From positions 70,943,147 to 71,007,146 of the forward strand of contig NC_080694.1 of the NCBI RefSeq assembly GCF_030445035.2: a stretch of DNA of 64,000 bases, written 5' to 3'. The DNA comes from Dasypus novemcinctus. Its lineage: Eukaryota; Chordata; Mammalia; Cingulata; Dasypodidae. The notes beneath the pieces were generated by a model. That model did not search any database. It saw only the letters and a program-made list of their open reading frames with translations, and had not been told where the DNA came from. Positions within the stretch are counted from its first letter, which is position 1, and each line of letters begins with the position of its first letter. Shown here in pieces: positions 11,510-24,230 of this stretch. Both the position numbers and the translations under genes were made by a program.

Positions 11510-11599
11510 ATGTTGTTGTTGTTTTTTTTTGAACTCAAGACCTTATGACCTTGTACATGGGAAGTAGATGCTCACCCACTGAGCTACATCTGCTCCCTA
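11510..11599 (-). mobile_element. short tRNA-derived SINE
   Basis: T-rich tail (11510-11530), then the antisense of a tRNA-like head. On the minus strand it reads 'gggagcagatgtagctcag', then 'tgggtgagcatc' and a 'ggtcttgagttc' box-B-like segment. Only the head is present, so it is a truncated or short DAS-related SINE. Confidence 0.75.
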
Positions 11600-14015
11600 G
11601 ATAATGTTTTGTTTAAAATAGGTAAGAATTGTTGTGACTATTCATTATGACTGGATATTAATATTTATGTAAATTTCATTAAATTTATGTACCATCTTTC
11701 TTGATCATAATAGGTACATATTAAAGAGTTGCACTGTTAGAGGAAGTTACATTAAGTAAAAAGAGGTATCATATTCTCATTTTATTTTGAACCAAAGTGC
11801 AATAACTAATATCAACTTTTATGTGATAGCTACTATAATATTTTTTACCACAACACAATAAGCATGGGCAATAAAATTGCAGACATTATCATTGAGTATA
11901 AAAGATTTTTCTAAAAGGAATAAATAATATTGAAATTTTAGGTACCTGAGAAGATACAATGGGGTTTATGGGCAATTTTCTCTCAATAGCCCACAAACCT
12001 AATGTTAATTTTTTGTTTTTGTTTTTTTCTATTTTGTTTGAAACTGTTTATTCATTCTGTAAAAACTTAGATTTTCTACTTCCTTCAGCTCATCTATTTT
12101 TCCCTGTTACAATTCTGGGATTCAGTGTCTTTTGGTGAATTATTTCCCAAATTTTGCTATTTCTAATTTTCTATTCTAAAGGAAGGCAGTGATATACCAG
12201 GAAAAAAATGTTTGGGAAATACTGTATTAAAAATAGTTAACCAGTTTACTTTGGAGTCATGGAACATTTTAATATGCTAATTTACCTTCCAAAATTCCAA
12301 GAAAAAAATATGGCATTTTCAAAATTAGTTTGAATATAAACTATTTCACTTTTTTTTAGTGACCCCTGTAGGAACTCTTTGATCCATTTCTGAAGATAGT
12401 TTAGGAAACGTTGCCTTAAAGATCAGCTAATATGTGAAACAAGTTTAATAACAAATAATGAAGACTGTAGGAATAATGCTTTTTCATTCATTCACATATT
12501 TAAAATTTTGAGATCCTATTCTGTGGCATTCACCTTGCTAACCAGTCAGGGTACCAGAGGGAAGAAGAGACTGAACGTCCTAGGAGGGAAAAGGGAGGAA
12601 GAAGGCCATCTAAAGGCATGAGACGTCTCAAGTACAGTTTCGACTGTGCAGGACAAGTCCTTATGCCTAAGCCAGGGAACTGCTTCCTCCAACACGAGCC
12701 ATCCCCTTGTCTCCAATAATGCAGCACTGTGGTCTCCTTCCCTTCATGTCCACATGGAAATATTTTAATGAAATACATTGAACAGAAATTGAAGTATGAA
12801 TTAATTTATTATAGTTAATTAGCCACTGATTGCACTTGATGCATCTCTGCATTAAAGATTTTACAATAGGAAACTGGAGGTTTTGTTCTGGCCATTTTGG
12901 AGTGATCAGGGTAGATATACCATGGCTCCAAGGACAAGCAGATGTATGAAGACCTTAAGCGAATGCTCTTGGATGTTTAGAAAAAGAGTTAAATAGATAC
13001 CTTAGACACAGGTTGAAAGATGAAGGCTTTGGAAGGATGGGGAGCAGAGAAGTGTGAGAAAATGGCAGATTTATATTGAGGACAGTCAATAATAATATAA
13101 GATCAACAAAATCTCCCCATCCACCCCACATCATCAAACTTTCTAAGTCATCACCACTATTTCAAAGTTTATGATCTCATAACCAACTTTTAAAATATTT
13201 CCCCTCATATTTTCTTTTACTTCATTTTTCCATTTTCCTTTTATTTAGCACCCAATGCTCTGATTCCTAAATGACTTGACTACTTTACCCTTTGACTAAG
13301 CACACCTCATTTTCCTTTTACACAGTTTATATCTAAAAACACTGAGTGACTCTGTGGTAGGACACCCCATTGGAAGTTTACCAAGATTTTAAACCTCAGC
13401 TTTTCCCTTCAGAACACAGAACTGCTTTTTTCAGTCAAATACTTCAAAAGGAAGGAATGCCATTGAGATAATGGAGAAGAAAGTGTCAGCTATTGTTTTT
13501 GAATTATCTCATTTATTAAGGATCAGGCAGTGAATGTGTTTGGGAAGGTTGATTAAAGAATGAGAGTTTAAACCCATTTGATCTTGCTAGTAATTCATAA
13601 AAAGAATTGATTAGCAATTGAAAGAGGAATCACAGTCTTAATAGGAAGGAGATAAGCTATCATCTACATTACTTGTACTTTTTAAAAATAAAAAAAGATA
13701 GGATTTTTTTGTCTATGTCAGCCAATAAAAATTTATTTATCTCACTCTTTTGAATTTCCAGTAGAATCTACAGATGCATACAGTGGAACTTAAGGACATG
13801 GTCCCCAGTTGGGCAAATTGTTGACAAATTTAGGATTAGGATTCACAGTTCAAATGATATTGAACCAAAAATAAATCACAGCAATGTGATAAATAATAAG
13901 AACATAAATGTTGCTAGGAGAGGTACTGCCTGTTTTGGGGTAAGGTAAATCAAGAACAGTTTTAGAACAGGATACCTTCTGAGCCATATATGGAGCATGT
14001 GGAGTATAAAAACAG
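11600..14015. other. no gene recognised
   Basis: Old AT-rich sequence. 12490-12590 vaguely resembles an L2-type 3' end. 12955-13137 and 12530-12852 hold short minus-strand open frames without recognisable motifs. Nothing else could be supported. Confidence 0.4.
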
Positions 14016-15023
14016 TCACGGTTGCTCTTCTCCACAAAGGTACAATGAGATGAGAAGGCTGATAAGTGCCTCTTTCATGTTCTTGTTCCTCAAAGTATAG
14101 ATAACAGGGTTAAGCATAGGAGTCACCAAGCTGTAGAACAGGGACAGGAGCATGCTCTTTTCTTGGGAGTTAGTAGCAGAAGGCTGCACATACATAATGA
14201 TTACTGGTATGCAGATGAGAGACATGACAGTAACGTAAGACCCACAGGTTTTGAAGGCTGAAGACCGAATCCTCAGCACAGTAGCTACAATGAACCCATA
14301 GGAGACAACGATAAGTGACAAGAGCACCAGGGAGTAGACCACCCCCACCATGGAGAGCAAAGCTTCATTGAAGGTGAAGTCAGCACATGACATCTTTTTT
14401 TTTTTTTTTATTGACTTTGTAATAATATTACATTAAAAATATATATGTGAGGAGCACATGACATCTTGATCATCAATGGGACCTCACATAGGAAGCCGTC
14501 CACCTTGTTGTTACTGTAGAGTGGCAGCTGGACAATGATGGATGACTGAAGCAAGGAGTTAGCCAAACCACTCAGCCAAGCTGTAGTAACCAGAAGCTTA
14601 CAGAGTCATCAATGCATGGTGCCCAAGGGCTTGCAGATGGCAATATAATGATCTAAGGACATCATTGCTAAAAGAAAGCATTCAGTGGCCCCCAGAAGAT
14701 GAAACACATAAAACTGGGTCACACAGCCCCCATAGCTGATAGACTTCTCTGGGCCCCAGAGGTTCAGCAGCAGCTGAGGGATGGTGGTGGTTGTAAAACA
14801 CAGGTCCAGGAAGGAGAGGTTGGCAAGGAAGAAGTACATAGGACTTTCAAGGCCAGGGTCTGCTTTGGATACCATGATAATGGAGATGTTGCCCAACAGT
14901 GTGAAGATGTAAGCAATAAGCACGGTGATGACGAGAGGTGTTTCCTACCAAGGGCTGGCTAGAGAAACCTAAGAGAAAGAAGATCTTTGGAGAGTTAACA
15001 TCCCCTGGTTTCACGACTGCCAT
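14016..15023 (-). pseudogene. olfactory receptor pseudogene (family-2-like, class II)
   Basis: An OR is a seven-transmembrane G-protein-coupled odorant receptor encoded by one coding exon. Here an ATG at 15023 opens a frame ending in FFLLGFSSQP. One extra base (near 14970) then shifts the frame, and a TAG follows at once. The next stretch has GNISIIMVS (TM1), [15 protein letters not shown] (TM2) and MMSLDHYIAICKPL, where the DRY motif has become DHY. After CKPLGTMH come two stop codons in tandem and a loss of about three codons relative to relatives. WLSGLANSLLQSS (TM4) and CEVPLMIKMSCAD follow, then a 56-bp L1 insertion. The C-terminal half is open (14016-14393) with SYGFIVATVLRIRS, TPMLNPVIYTLRNK (TM7) and a stop. 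Total about 1 kb, normal OR length. Family assignment by motif only; clearly dead. Confidence 0.92.
14397..14452 (-). mobile_element. 56-bp L1 3'-end insertion in OR pseudogene
   Basis: Poly-T followed by 'attgactttgtaataatatt' and a few more bases up to 'tatatatgtga', the same as the 3' end of the young L1 at 58980. It is flanked by a perfect 15-bp direct repeat 'agcacatgacatctt' (14382-14396 and 14453-14467), the duplicated OR target. This is an extremely 5'-truncated target-primed insertion. Confidence 0.95.
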
Positions 15024-16900
15024 TCATCTTGTGCGTAGATTCAGACCAAGGTGAAGACTTGTATTTCAGTATTTCATTTATCTGATTGTTAATTCATCCA
15101 GTTAAATAAAGTAAAGTGTGTTTTGAGAAATTTTCTCTGTGATGCGGCTTCAGTGACACACTTTCAAATTTGCAAGCATGAAAAATTAAGAGCAAATGCC
15201 ACTAAGAATTATTTTTGTAGTTCCTGTAAAAGAAAGAACAATGCATTTCCATAATTGAGCTAAGAAATGCAATATAACAAATTTTGGTAGAATAATCCTT
15301 AGGTAAAGGGAACCCACAATTGGTCTTTCTTTAGGGAAAAACAATCAAGTGCAGGAATCAATTATTTTAGCAGGTGTCCATGAAATGACCACGCTGACTT
15401 ACGATGTGTCCATAGCCAGCAAGTAGATTCAGTGTAGGTCTAGAACTGACCGAGCTCTGTGTGGATCCGCCTGGTTTGCATAGACACAGTAGCACATATA
15501 GTTATTCCCAAGGCCTGCTCCCTTGACCCTAGAATGATTTTGCCAACATAAAACTTTATCATGAAAAGAAACATGCAGATGAAAGGAAATGCCCCTTTAC
15601 AGCGTGTTAGTGCTTGACAATCAAGGTAAACAATAATCAACTACACTGCCTGGTGATATTAGGTCGTCAGGGGCATTGGAACTTGTAAACACATTTTGGT
15701 CTATGTTAGAGCGTTTCACATTGTGAGTTGTAATCTGTCATACATTTCAACAGTTACATGTTATTTTATTGATTTATTATACTTATTTCCATTACAAGTG
15801 TGAGTACATGTGCTTGTATGAGTCATGATGTAAAATATATTACCTACTATAAGTAATTGTGAAATGCTTGAAAAGCACTGGTATTTAAGGATAAAACATG
15901 GAATCAGAAAATTTGGATCTAGTCCACTACCAACAGTTTATGTGTATATGTAAATATTTACATTCCTTAAATATTTGGAATCTCCCTTACCTCCCTTGCT
16001 ATGTTGTGAGGATTTATCAGTCCAATATATGTGAACCCATTTTTTAGTGCAGTATCTAATGTTGGTTATTTTCATTGTTCGTTTCATTGTGTGTTTCTGT
16101 TTAATTTTCCCATGGGTTGTATACAAATATTAACAATGTCCATAACTTCCCATGAGAACTCTCACAAGAGTTGCATTTTTCTTCCCTTTTATTTCCTTAA
16201 ATTACTCAGATCACATGGCTTGAATATGATGTTAATGATACCAAGATTTTCAGTTAGCATACACATGCTTTCATTAATGGAAATGCCCACCAATGCAAAC
16301 TGTACTTTCAGATCATTTTTTCAAAGACATGTTTTGATGTTTTAAATTATAATGATATTGTATTAATATTGTAAGGTTTTGATTTATTAACCTTTTTTTA
16401 GTATGCAATATTACCGAAACAGGTCACACATGCAAAAAGTTTAAATCAATCAAACTAAACAGATCAACCCTCTCCACATAACACCTACCTCAATCAGGGA
16501 TGCTGTTCAGTAGTGGTGACCGCCTTTTCTAACAAAAAGAGATACTGAACTTTTCTTCCATTAAGATTCAAATTCAGTGAATGTAAGGATTGGATATGCT
16601 GTTGTTTTCACAGAATTTTGTTATGGCATAGGTCCTCAATTTTTATTTATTTGATTTGAAGGATCATAAGGATTTTTAGAAGTGGGAACCTGCTTTCCTC
16701 TAAAATAATACTTAAGACAGTGTTGTTGCTCTATATAAAAAGCTGTGGGACTTCATCCTCCATGTAGATAATTGACCTCAGTGGAAATTTCTTGGGAAGA
16801 TATACCAGAGAAGTTCCCCAGTGGACATTCTTCCAATCTTCTTTTTTGCCTCAGTAAAGTGAAATTATTAATTTTGGTATTTTCCACATGATATAAAGGC
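15024..16900. other. no gene recognised
   Basis: AT-rich sequence upstream of the OR pseudogene. Any 5' non-coding exon or promoter of that OR would lie here, but none could be identified. The 104-codon plus frame at 16031-16345 has no recognisable domain and no similarity seen to any repeat here. Confidence 0.4.
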
Positions 16901-16979
16901 AGTGGTCGTTAGAAGTTCAGAGGAGAGGGGAAGGGAAGAAAATGTGGAAGGCTGGTCAATCTTAGGGCATTGGAGTTTT

Positions 16980-17270
16980 TCTGTTTGATATTGCAGTGAC
17001 TGACACAGGACATTACCCATCTGTGAAAACCTAAAAAACACTACTGCACAAAGGGTAAACCATAATGCAGACTATTGAACCTGGTTAGTAGCAAGGCTCC
17101 AATATTTGTTCATCAACTGAAACTAATATGCCACACTAATGTAAGAGGTTATTAATAGGAGAAAATGAGGTGGGGGGAGGGGTGGATTATATGAGAATTA
17201 CCTATTAGTATAAATTTTCCTTAATCATGTGTTTGTTAAATTGTATAAAGACTTTAACCGAAGACATTTA
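16980..17270 (+). mobile_element. old L1 3' end fragment
   Basis: Plus-strand sequence with the L1 3'-end landmarks 'gtaaaccataatgcagacta', 'ggttagtagcaaggctccaa', 'atgccacactaatgtaag' and the G-rich 'ggtggggggaggggtgg', in the usual order. It resembles the inner 3' UTR module seen at 47400-47620. Confidence 0.6.
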
Positions 17271-17814
17271 AAAATTTTAAAATGTTGATTTTAAGGTTTT
17301 TCTGCTTTGTTACCCTTTTTCCTAGACACTTGTAATTATTAATTATTATTGTAGCTGCTTCTCATTTTCTATTATATTTTCTAAGTGGAAAAATGGAAAA
17401 TCTTGTTACAAGCCTCACACTAATGCAGAAGATGACAAAATAGTTGAAAATACAAATAAGTTCTAATATATCCCATGCATATCAACACAAAATCATAATG
17501 GAAATATTTTATTTGATATTCAAATCTAAATAGACAAATAATGCACCATAGTCATGTGAAATTTATTTCAGAATTCAAGAGTGTTAAAACAGATCAAAAG
17601 TCCAAATGATGAAAAGAGGAAGGAGACATTCAGCAAATAATATTACATTCAAAATACATTTCTACTTTTTGGAACTCTAATTTTAAGATCAGTGGAGACT
17701 ATGGGGGAAGTTAACTAATAAGGCAATAATTTTTAGTTGAAAATAAAATCTAGCATCATGTTTATTAGGGAAATAGTCAATATAATTATTTATTTTTTTG
17801 ATGTTCTACTGTAT

Positions 17815-18110
17815 CAGTAGGGCTTTCCAGGGAAACAACCAATAGGAGAATAAGAGAGAGAGAGAGAGAGAATATATGTATCTATATCTATATATACCAT
17901 ACACACACACACACACACACACACGAGATTTTTAAGCAGAAGGTCTTCTTCTCTGGGAAATGTCAATTTTTCTCCTAAGCTTTTCCAGTGATTGGGTATC
18001 AGCCATCTCATTATTGAGGGCAATTCCCTGGAAACAACTGAATAGATGCTAACTGTATTCAGAAAATATCTTCATGGCAACACCGATATTAGTGTTGTTA
18101 CTAAAGGCTA
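17815..18110. repeat. interspersed-repeat-like segment with microsatellites
   Basis: Starts 'cagtagggctttccagggaa', resembling a common mammalian repeat whose name could not be fixed. It holds (AG)n at 17853-17871, a TA-rich run and (CA)n at 17900-17924. The 69-codon minus frame here is simply the microsatellite translated. Confidence 0.6.
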
Positions 18111-21100
18111 GGGAAGGTGAAATGTAAAATAAACCATCACAACAACCAAATGCAATTTTAAAACAGTCACTGGATGACAATTCTGAAAAATGGACCTACC
18201 TGAATTTTGTAAAGTAATAGTTATGTGAAATTAGAGCATTAAAAAAGCAACAGGAACAGAAGCAGAATAGAATTTGCATGATTTAATGCAATTGTTGGCT
18301 ATCTTTGGGATATATCTCTGAGAGATACATCATTGAAATATTAACATATTTTGAAAAACAAATATTCATGTCTAGAATTGTAAAATGTCATAAATCTGTC
18401 ATGCAAATCAGTAAGGAAATCATAAGTTATTTAATAGGGTAAATAATAATTCACTAACAATAGAGGTACTATTAGATCTGTGACTCATCAATTTAACTAA
18501 AATATGTTTGAGAAGATTTTGTTGGAATTTTCTGCAAAATATAAATCATAGTAGGAGAATGGGGAGGAAATATGGATGAACAATTGCATAAAATTGGAAT
18601 TAGAAAATATTTTATAAAACAAGTTAAAAATAGGGTGGTGTTTAATATTTCACATAACAGGTTATAAAACAAATATAGTCGCTGAACTGGAATGGGTTGG
18701 AGAACTCTAGGGCACAGATGGAGAAATAGGTGGATTATTTTACAACTCCATTAAATATAGTAATGCTGTTTCTATGGATGATAACACACAAATTCCAGAA
18801 GTAAATATACAATAATGTGTATACATATTTATTAATGAAACTATTTATCACTACAGTTTTGAGTTTACCATCAAATTATGAACAAAATTAATGACCAATA
18901 ATTCAGAATTGATTCAAATAATTTGGTCCCTCCTCACAATGAAGCACTATTCAATCACCAGCATGATGAAAAATGTTTACTGCTATGGAAAAGGTTTATG
19001 TTTACTGATGGAAATATTGTTTACAAAATGGAAAGCAATTACATAGCTAACATCTGATAGTAAAGACATAGCTTTTTTCCCTTTCACCTCCCAAAGAACT
19101 GAATATGGAACATATATATACTTGAGGGACTTGGATATGGGTCGGGGAGCTGGTCTATTGTATTGTCTGGCTGGAGAATCTGCAAATACCCAATTAAGAA
19201 ATGACTTAGTTCATGTTTTCTTCATGAGAAATCCCTGTTCTGGACACCATACAACTCCACGTTAATTAGCAACTTGGAGATACAGATCCCAAGGCTTTGA
19301 GAGGTTCTGCATGCCATGGACCTCCCGTTTCTTTCATGATGTTTTCCTCCAAGGAATATGGCTGAAGAAATATTTACTTTAGGCTTGCTTGAGGGTTTTG
19401 GGTGGTGACTTTGACTTCAGGAGAGAGTCTGTGTGCTGATATCACATCACTTGTCTATCTTCTTCTCAACACATTGGGAGAGGTAAAAGGGAGAAGGGGC
19501 TGAGATTTGGAGGACTGGATTTCCCTGCCTTATTTCCTCATCTCCCCACTTCTCCCAGTTACACTGATGAACATCGTCCGACTCAGCCCCTTCATACACG
19601 GCTCACTTGTCTCTCCTCAGACCTTCCAGGATTTCTTTCTGGGGTCTGATCTTTATGAATCTAACTCAAATGAAATCATTCTTGTTCATCACACATGAAG
19701 AATCCCAAGTGATGCAAGGTGTGGAGTAGAAAATTCTCCATATTTTAGTCAAAAGAAAAGGATATTCCTCTAGGGATTTTTTCCTCTTCCAAACAGCACT
19801 TAATAGTTATTCATATTTCAGATTTTCTAAGATATCAGGTAGGGAAGTAGTTTTATAACTTTGCTGGGTTAAAATTTTATGTGCCCACATAAACACACAC
19901 ATTTCAAACTTTCAAACTCCAAACTCAGGTCTGTTAACTCACAACTTTCAGACATGAAGAGTAGAAATGGCTAATGCCTCTACATCTCACTTTCACTTAA
20001 TAAGCCAGTTCTATTGGACTGGAGAGAGTAGTCATTGTTCAAATTAAACTGGATAAAATGTAATCTAAGGAGCTGTAGTGGTAGGCCCTCCTTAAATGAT
20101 TCCTCATAATCCAAACATAAAAATAATTTAGAATAATGCAATGGGAAGATACAGAAGACTACATGCTTTGATTTCATGTCTGATTCTGACATACATAGAC
20201 ACTTTCAGCACTTTCATTAATGCTACTTCCTTCACAAATCTGAATATTAAAGAAAGATCTTTTTTCAAGCTGCTTTCAAATCGAACAGCATATAAGATTA
20301 AGTGACTTTGATATTTGATATTAATTAGAAACTTAGTAATTAATGGATTTCTGCTCAATGAAGTTTGGATGACATATAAGGTCATATAGGGAGATATTAC
20401 ATGCTGAAAAAGTTCACATATAAGATGAATTTTATCTTTTAAGGTATGTAATTTGTGCTATTTTCAGGAGGTGATAGAAATAACTTTTGTGCCCCCATTA
20501 AATCCCAGGAGTAGAAACTTTGAATTATTTGAAATGTGAATTTTAAATACTGAAACTAAAACGTATCAATCTGGGATAAATTGGCCTTTTACATCAAGCA
20601 ACACTAGAAATAAGCAATATGTGGGAATTTATACAGCATGTTCATCAAGTTTTCTGAGAAGTATATAATTAGCTAAAGGTATCTGAACATTTAGCTCTAG
20701 AATTAAAAATTCGAAACTCCAATTCTCTCTATTTAAGATACAGTTTTACTCAGGAAATATAAACATGCCTGAATAAAATGAGAAATTGACCCTTGAGTCA
20801 TTATTACTTATAACGAATGATTTACTCAGATACTATTTTAGCAACAGGTAAATTTGGGGCAATGGTGGTAATATCACACAAAATAGTAAATAAAGAGATA
20901 TGATGGACTATGGAATCTGTGTTTGTTTGTTTGTTTTATTTTGTGGAAATAATGTAAATAAGATGACCATGACATATTTTGCCTTTTCATGACTTTTCCA
21001 AATGCAGTTTCTTGTCTTTAACTATTGAGTATTTATAAATGAGATTTTTTTTTCTTTTTTATCAAATATATTTATTGTTCTCTATCTTGGCAAATATGTG

Positions 21101-21838
21101 CATGTCTGAGTTAGCTTGTGTAGTGTTATGACAATATAGCAGAAATATTTTCTGTCCACTAACTTTAAGAAAATAAAATTAGCATGTAAACCCTCATAAA
21201 TCAGTTGCTGAAGACAATTTAGCTCCACTCTAAGCAAAATCTGCCCATGATGGACCAGAGACCTACTCTAATCAGATAAATATGTGCAAGAAATTCAACC
21301 TAACTTGCCTAAGAGATAGAGAAGACATGAAATACATCCCAGTTATTCTTCTGAGCAGTACTCACTTCGGTCCAAATTTTTTGAGTTCTAATTTTTTTAA
21401 TAAAGGACAATGGTCACTTTTAATCTATTTAGTATTTGATAGACTCAATATTTACTCCTTTGTCTTTCCCAATAAGAGAATTGCATAGATACTAAAACTG
21501 GGAGGTTTTCTCTTGTACTTTCAGTAGCTTACTTTCAAAAATGTTCATCAGGAAATGGAGAACAGCGAATGTTGCCAGATGAAGGATTATTGGATGAAAA
21601 AGGATTGGTTAAATATTTCTTGAGGCAAAAAATTTTGATACAAAACAATGCCTTCTTTAAGGACACATTTTTTATCATTACTTATTTTCCTTTCTCTGTG
21701 AGGAACCATGAAAAACCATACCTAGAGCTTTACTTCAAATATTATTTAATTACACTTCAAATAAATAAATACTGATAAGGATATTTACCTAAATAGAATT
21801 CCCAAATACCCATTTTTCTGTTTTACTATAGTACTCCA

Positions 21839-22974
21839 ATGGAGAAAATCAATTAGACTTCTGGGGGAGATTTTTTTTGTCTTTATTTTTTTAATATTAC
21901 ATTAAAAAATATGATGTCCCCATATATCCCCCACCCCTTCACCCCACTCCTTCCCCCATAACAACAATCTCCTCCATCATCATGAGACATTCATTGCATT
22001 TGGTGAATACATCTCTGAGCACCACTGCACCTCATGGTCAATGGTCCACATCATAGCCCTCACTCTCTCACATTCCACCCAGTGGGCCATGGGGAGATTT
22101 TATTTTGCTTGGATTCTCAGACTAGCCACAAGTGGAGCTAGTCCTTTTCATAGTAGTCTTGATATCCTATCTTTTGATGCTTGTTGGTAACTCAGCCATC
22201 ATCCTGGTCTCCTGTCTGGACTCCAAAATCCACATGCCTATGTATTTCATCCTCCCAGATGTCTCCTTTCCAGACCTTTGCTTCACCACCAGCATTGTCC
22301 CCTAGCTATTGTGGAACCTGAAGGGACCAGCCAAGATCATCACCTCCACTGCCTGTGCCACACAGCTCTATGTGTTACTCTCGCTGGGAGTATTCTCCTC
22401 ACTGTCATGGCATTTGACCACTATGTGACTACGTGCAGACCTCTCAATTACACTGCTGTCATGCACCCTTCCTTTTGTAAGGTCTTCACAGGAATAGTAT
22501 GGCTCAGTGGATTGGGAAACACTCTCATTCAGGGTACCATCATCCTTCAACTTCCCCAACGTGGACATCTCCATCTCTACCACTTCTTCTGTGAGGTGCC
22601 CGCCATGATCAAGCTGGCATGTGTTGATATCCATGCGAATGAAGTCCAGCTCTTCATGGCCACCCTAGATCTTATCCTTCTTCCTGTGGCCTTGATATTG
22701 GTCTCCTATGGACTCGTTGTTCAAGCAGTAGTAAAAATTATGTCAGCCTAAGCTTCTCGCAAGGCACTGTGGACCTGCGGTTCCCATCTTCTTTGGGCCT
22801 ACCTTAGCCATCTACATTAAACCAAAGTGATCCTATGGCAAGAGCCAGGGCAAATTCCTCACCCTCTTCTACACAATTGTGACTCCCACCCTCAATTCCC
22901 TCATATACACTCTGAGGAACTAGGATGCAAAAAGAGCCCTGAAGAGGTTACTGAGGAGAGAGCAAAATTCCTAA
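21839..22974 (+). pseudogene. olfactory receptor pseudogene, duplicate A
   Basis: Paralogue of the OR at 52591-53579. ATG at 21839, then a 216-bp L1 insertion with TSD in the N-terminal coding part (21875-22090). Afterwards the frame reads on to GFSD and meets a TAG. TM1 ([20 protein letters not shown]), MPMYFI, then a second stop after SIVP. A deletion near 22388 shifts frame; the rest (22390-22749) is open with MAFDHYVTTCRPLNY (DRY changed to DHY), WLSGLGNTLIQ, FFCEVPAMIKLACVD and LILVSYGLVVQAV. Further stops and a small deletion occur in TM6 and after YTLRN. The closest families by motif are class II, family-2-like. It cannot make a receptor. Confidence 0.93.
21875..22090 (-). mobile_element. 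5'-truncated L1 3' end inside OR pseudogene
   Basis: 216-bp antisense copy of the terminal L1 module: T-rich end, 'aatattacattaaaaaatat', a C-rich part, 'gcatttggtgaatacatct' and 'ccacccagtgggccatg'. It is flanked by the 11-bp direct repeat 'ggggagatttt' (21864-21874 and 22091-22101). The paralogous OR at 52591 lacks it, so it arrived after the duplication, or in one lineage only. Confidence 0.93.
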
Positions 22975-23128
22975 AGGAATCCAGGAACTAGTAACTTTCT
23001 GTTTGGGAAATGTATTAAAGAGACATGATGCTAAATATTCACTCCCCAAAATATTACATGCATGTTCTTTACTTCTTTGACTATATGTACATAGATAAGG
23101 CTAAAATGATCTGGAAAATAAAAATTCA

Positions 23129-23505
23129 GGAAAGCAGATGTGGCTCCATCAGTTAGGCTCGTGTCTACCTTATGGGAGACCCTGGGTTTGCATCCTGGGA
23201 CCTCCTTGTGAAGGCAGGCTTGCCTGCATGCTGCAGAGAGCTGCCAGCTGGGGCACCAGGGAGTGCTGCTGGCCAGCAAGCACTGTGGAGAGTCAAGTCA
23301 GCAAGGTGACACAACAAAGAGGGAGACAAGCCAAAACACAGATGAGTGCAAGATGAATCAACACAGAGAGCAGATGGCAAGCAAGCTGAACGGGGGGTGG
23401 GGGGAGGATAAATAAAAAATAAAAATAAAGACACAGAAGAATGCACAGTGAATGGACATACAGAGCGGACAACAAGCAAAAAGTCATAAGGGGGGGATAA
23501 AAAAA
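23129..23505 (+). mobile_element. DAS SINE, plus strand
   Basis: Head 'ggaaagcagatgtggctcc' with tRNA-like boxes, body, and an A-rich segment (about 23405-23435) followed by more SINE-tail sequence. It is missing from the matching site in duplication copy 2 (near 53660), which supports a later insertion. The TSD is unclear. Confidence 0.88.
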
Positions 23506-24009
23506 GTTTAGATCTCACTTGTGCAGCTGATGGAACTTCCTTCATGAATGAGTGTGTTTCTTTTCACACAAATCCTATGCCTACATAGATAGTTGTAGAA
23601 TAAAAATAGTGCTTAAATTTTTAATAATTTATAGAAAAATATATATTAGTGTGAATAAATTGCTATAGTATTTCCTTTGTAACACCACCCTGATATATTA
23701 CTTAAAGCATTTTTGTAATACATTATCCTAGTTCTTTCAAGAAAAATACAAACAAAACAAAACTTGAAAATATGTGCAGGGATGTTTGTATTAATTAATC
23801 TGAGATATGAAAAAACTTGTGCGGCTACTAAGGAAAAAGTGTATGTATATATAATAATTTATATATAATGATTTTTATATATTTTAGGAAAATTTGTTAT
23901 TTCACAAAATATCATATTATCTAGTTCAGATTGTCCCAGGGCCCTTTTGGAAATACTTTTAATTCAATCTTATCTGTCACTCTATTTTCTTTTCATGGAC
24001 TTTTTGTGG

Positions 24010-24230
24010 TAGATAACACAGGGGTTGGAGCCTGACTACCTAGGTTTGAAATTTTGCTCTTCTATTCACTATTTGTGAATAACACTCTTTTTTCACCTAA
24101 CCTATATGTTCCTAGTTCAAGAACTTCATAATTTGTGGTGAAGATTAAATAAACGGATTCTTGCTTAGTGCTTAAAAAACAACATCTGGCAATGGTAAAT
24201 GTTAAATAAACGTCAACAATTACTACCATT
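24010..24230 (+). mobile_element. MIR SINE (duplicated)
   Basis: MIR landmarks in order: 'gttggagcctgactaccta', 'ggtttgaaattttgctcttc', 'aagattaaataaacg', 'gcttagtgcttaaaaaaca', 'ctggcaatggtaaatgttaa'. The same element sits at about 54130-54350 in duplication copy 2, so it predates the duplication. Confidence 0.7.

Noticed and set aside
11531-11599. possible tRNA gene
   Set aside because: Only a tRNA-like SINE head with a T-rich tail; no intact cloverleaf. The same holds for the other SINE heads.
14699-14962. 87-codon plus-strand frame
   Set aside because: Antisense shadow of the OR pseudogene.
17814-18023. 69-codon minus frame with repeated Cys-Val and Leu-Ser
   Set aside because: Translated (CA)n and (AG)n microsatellites.
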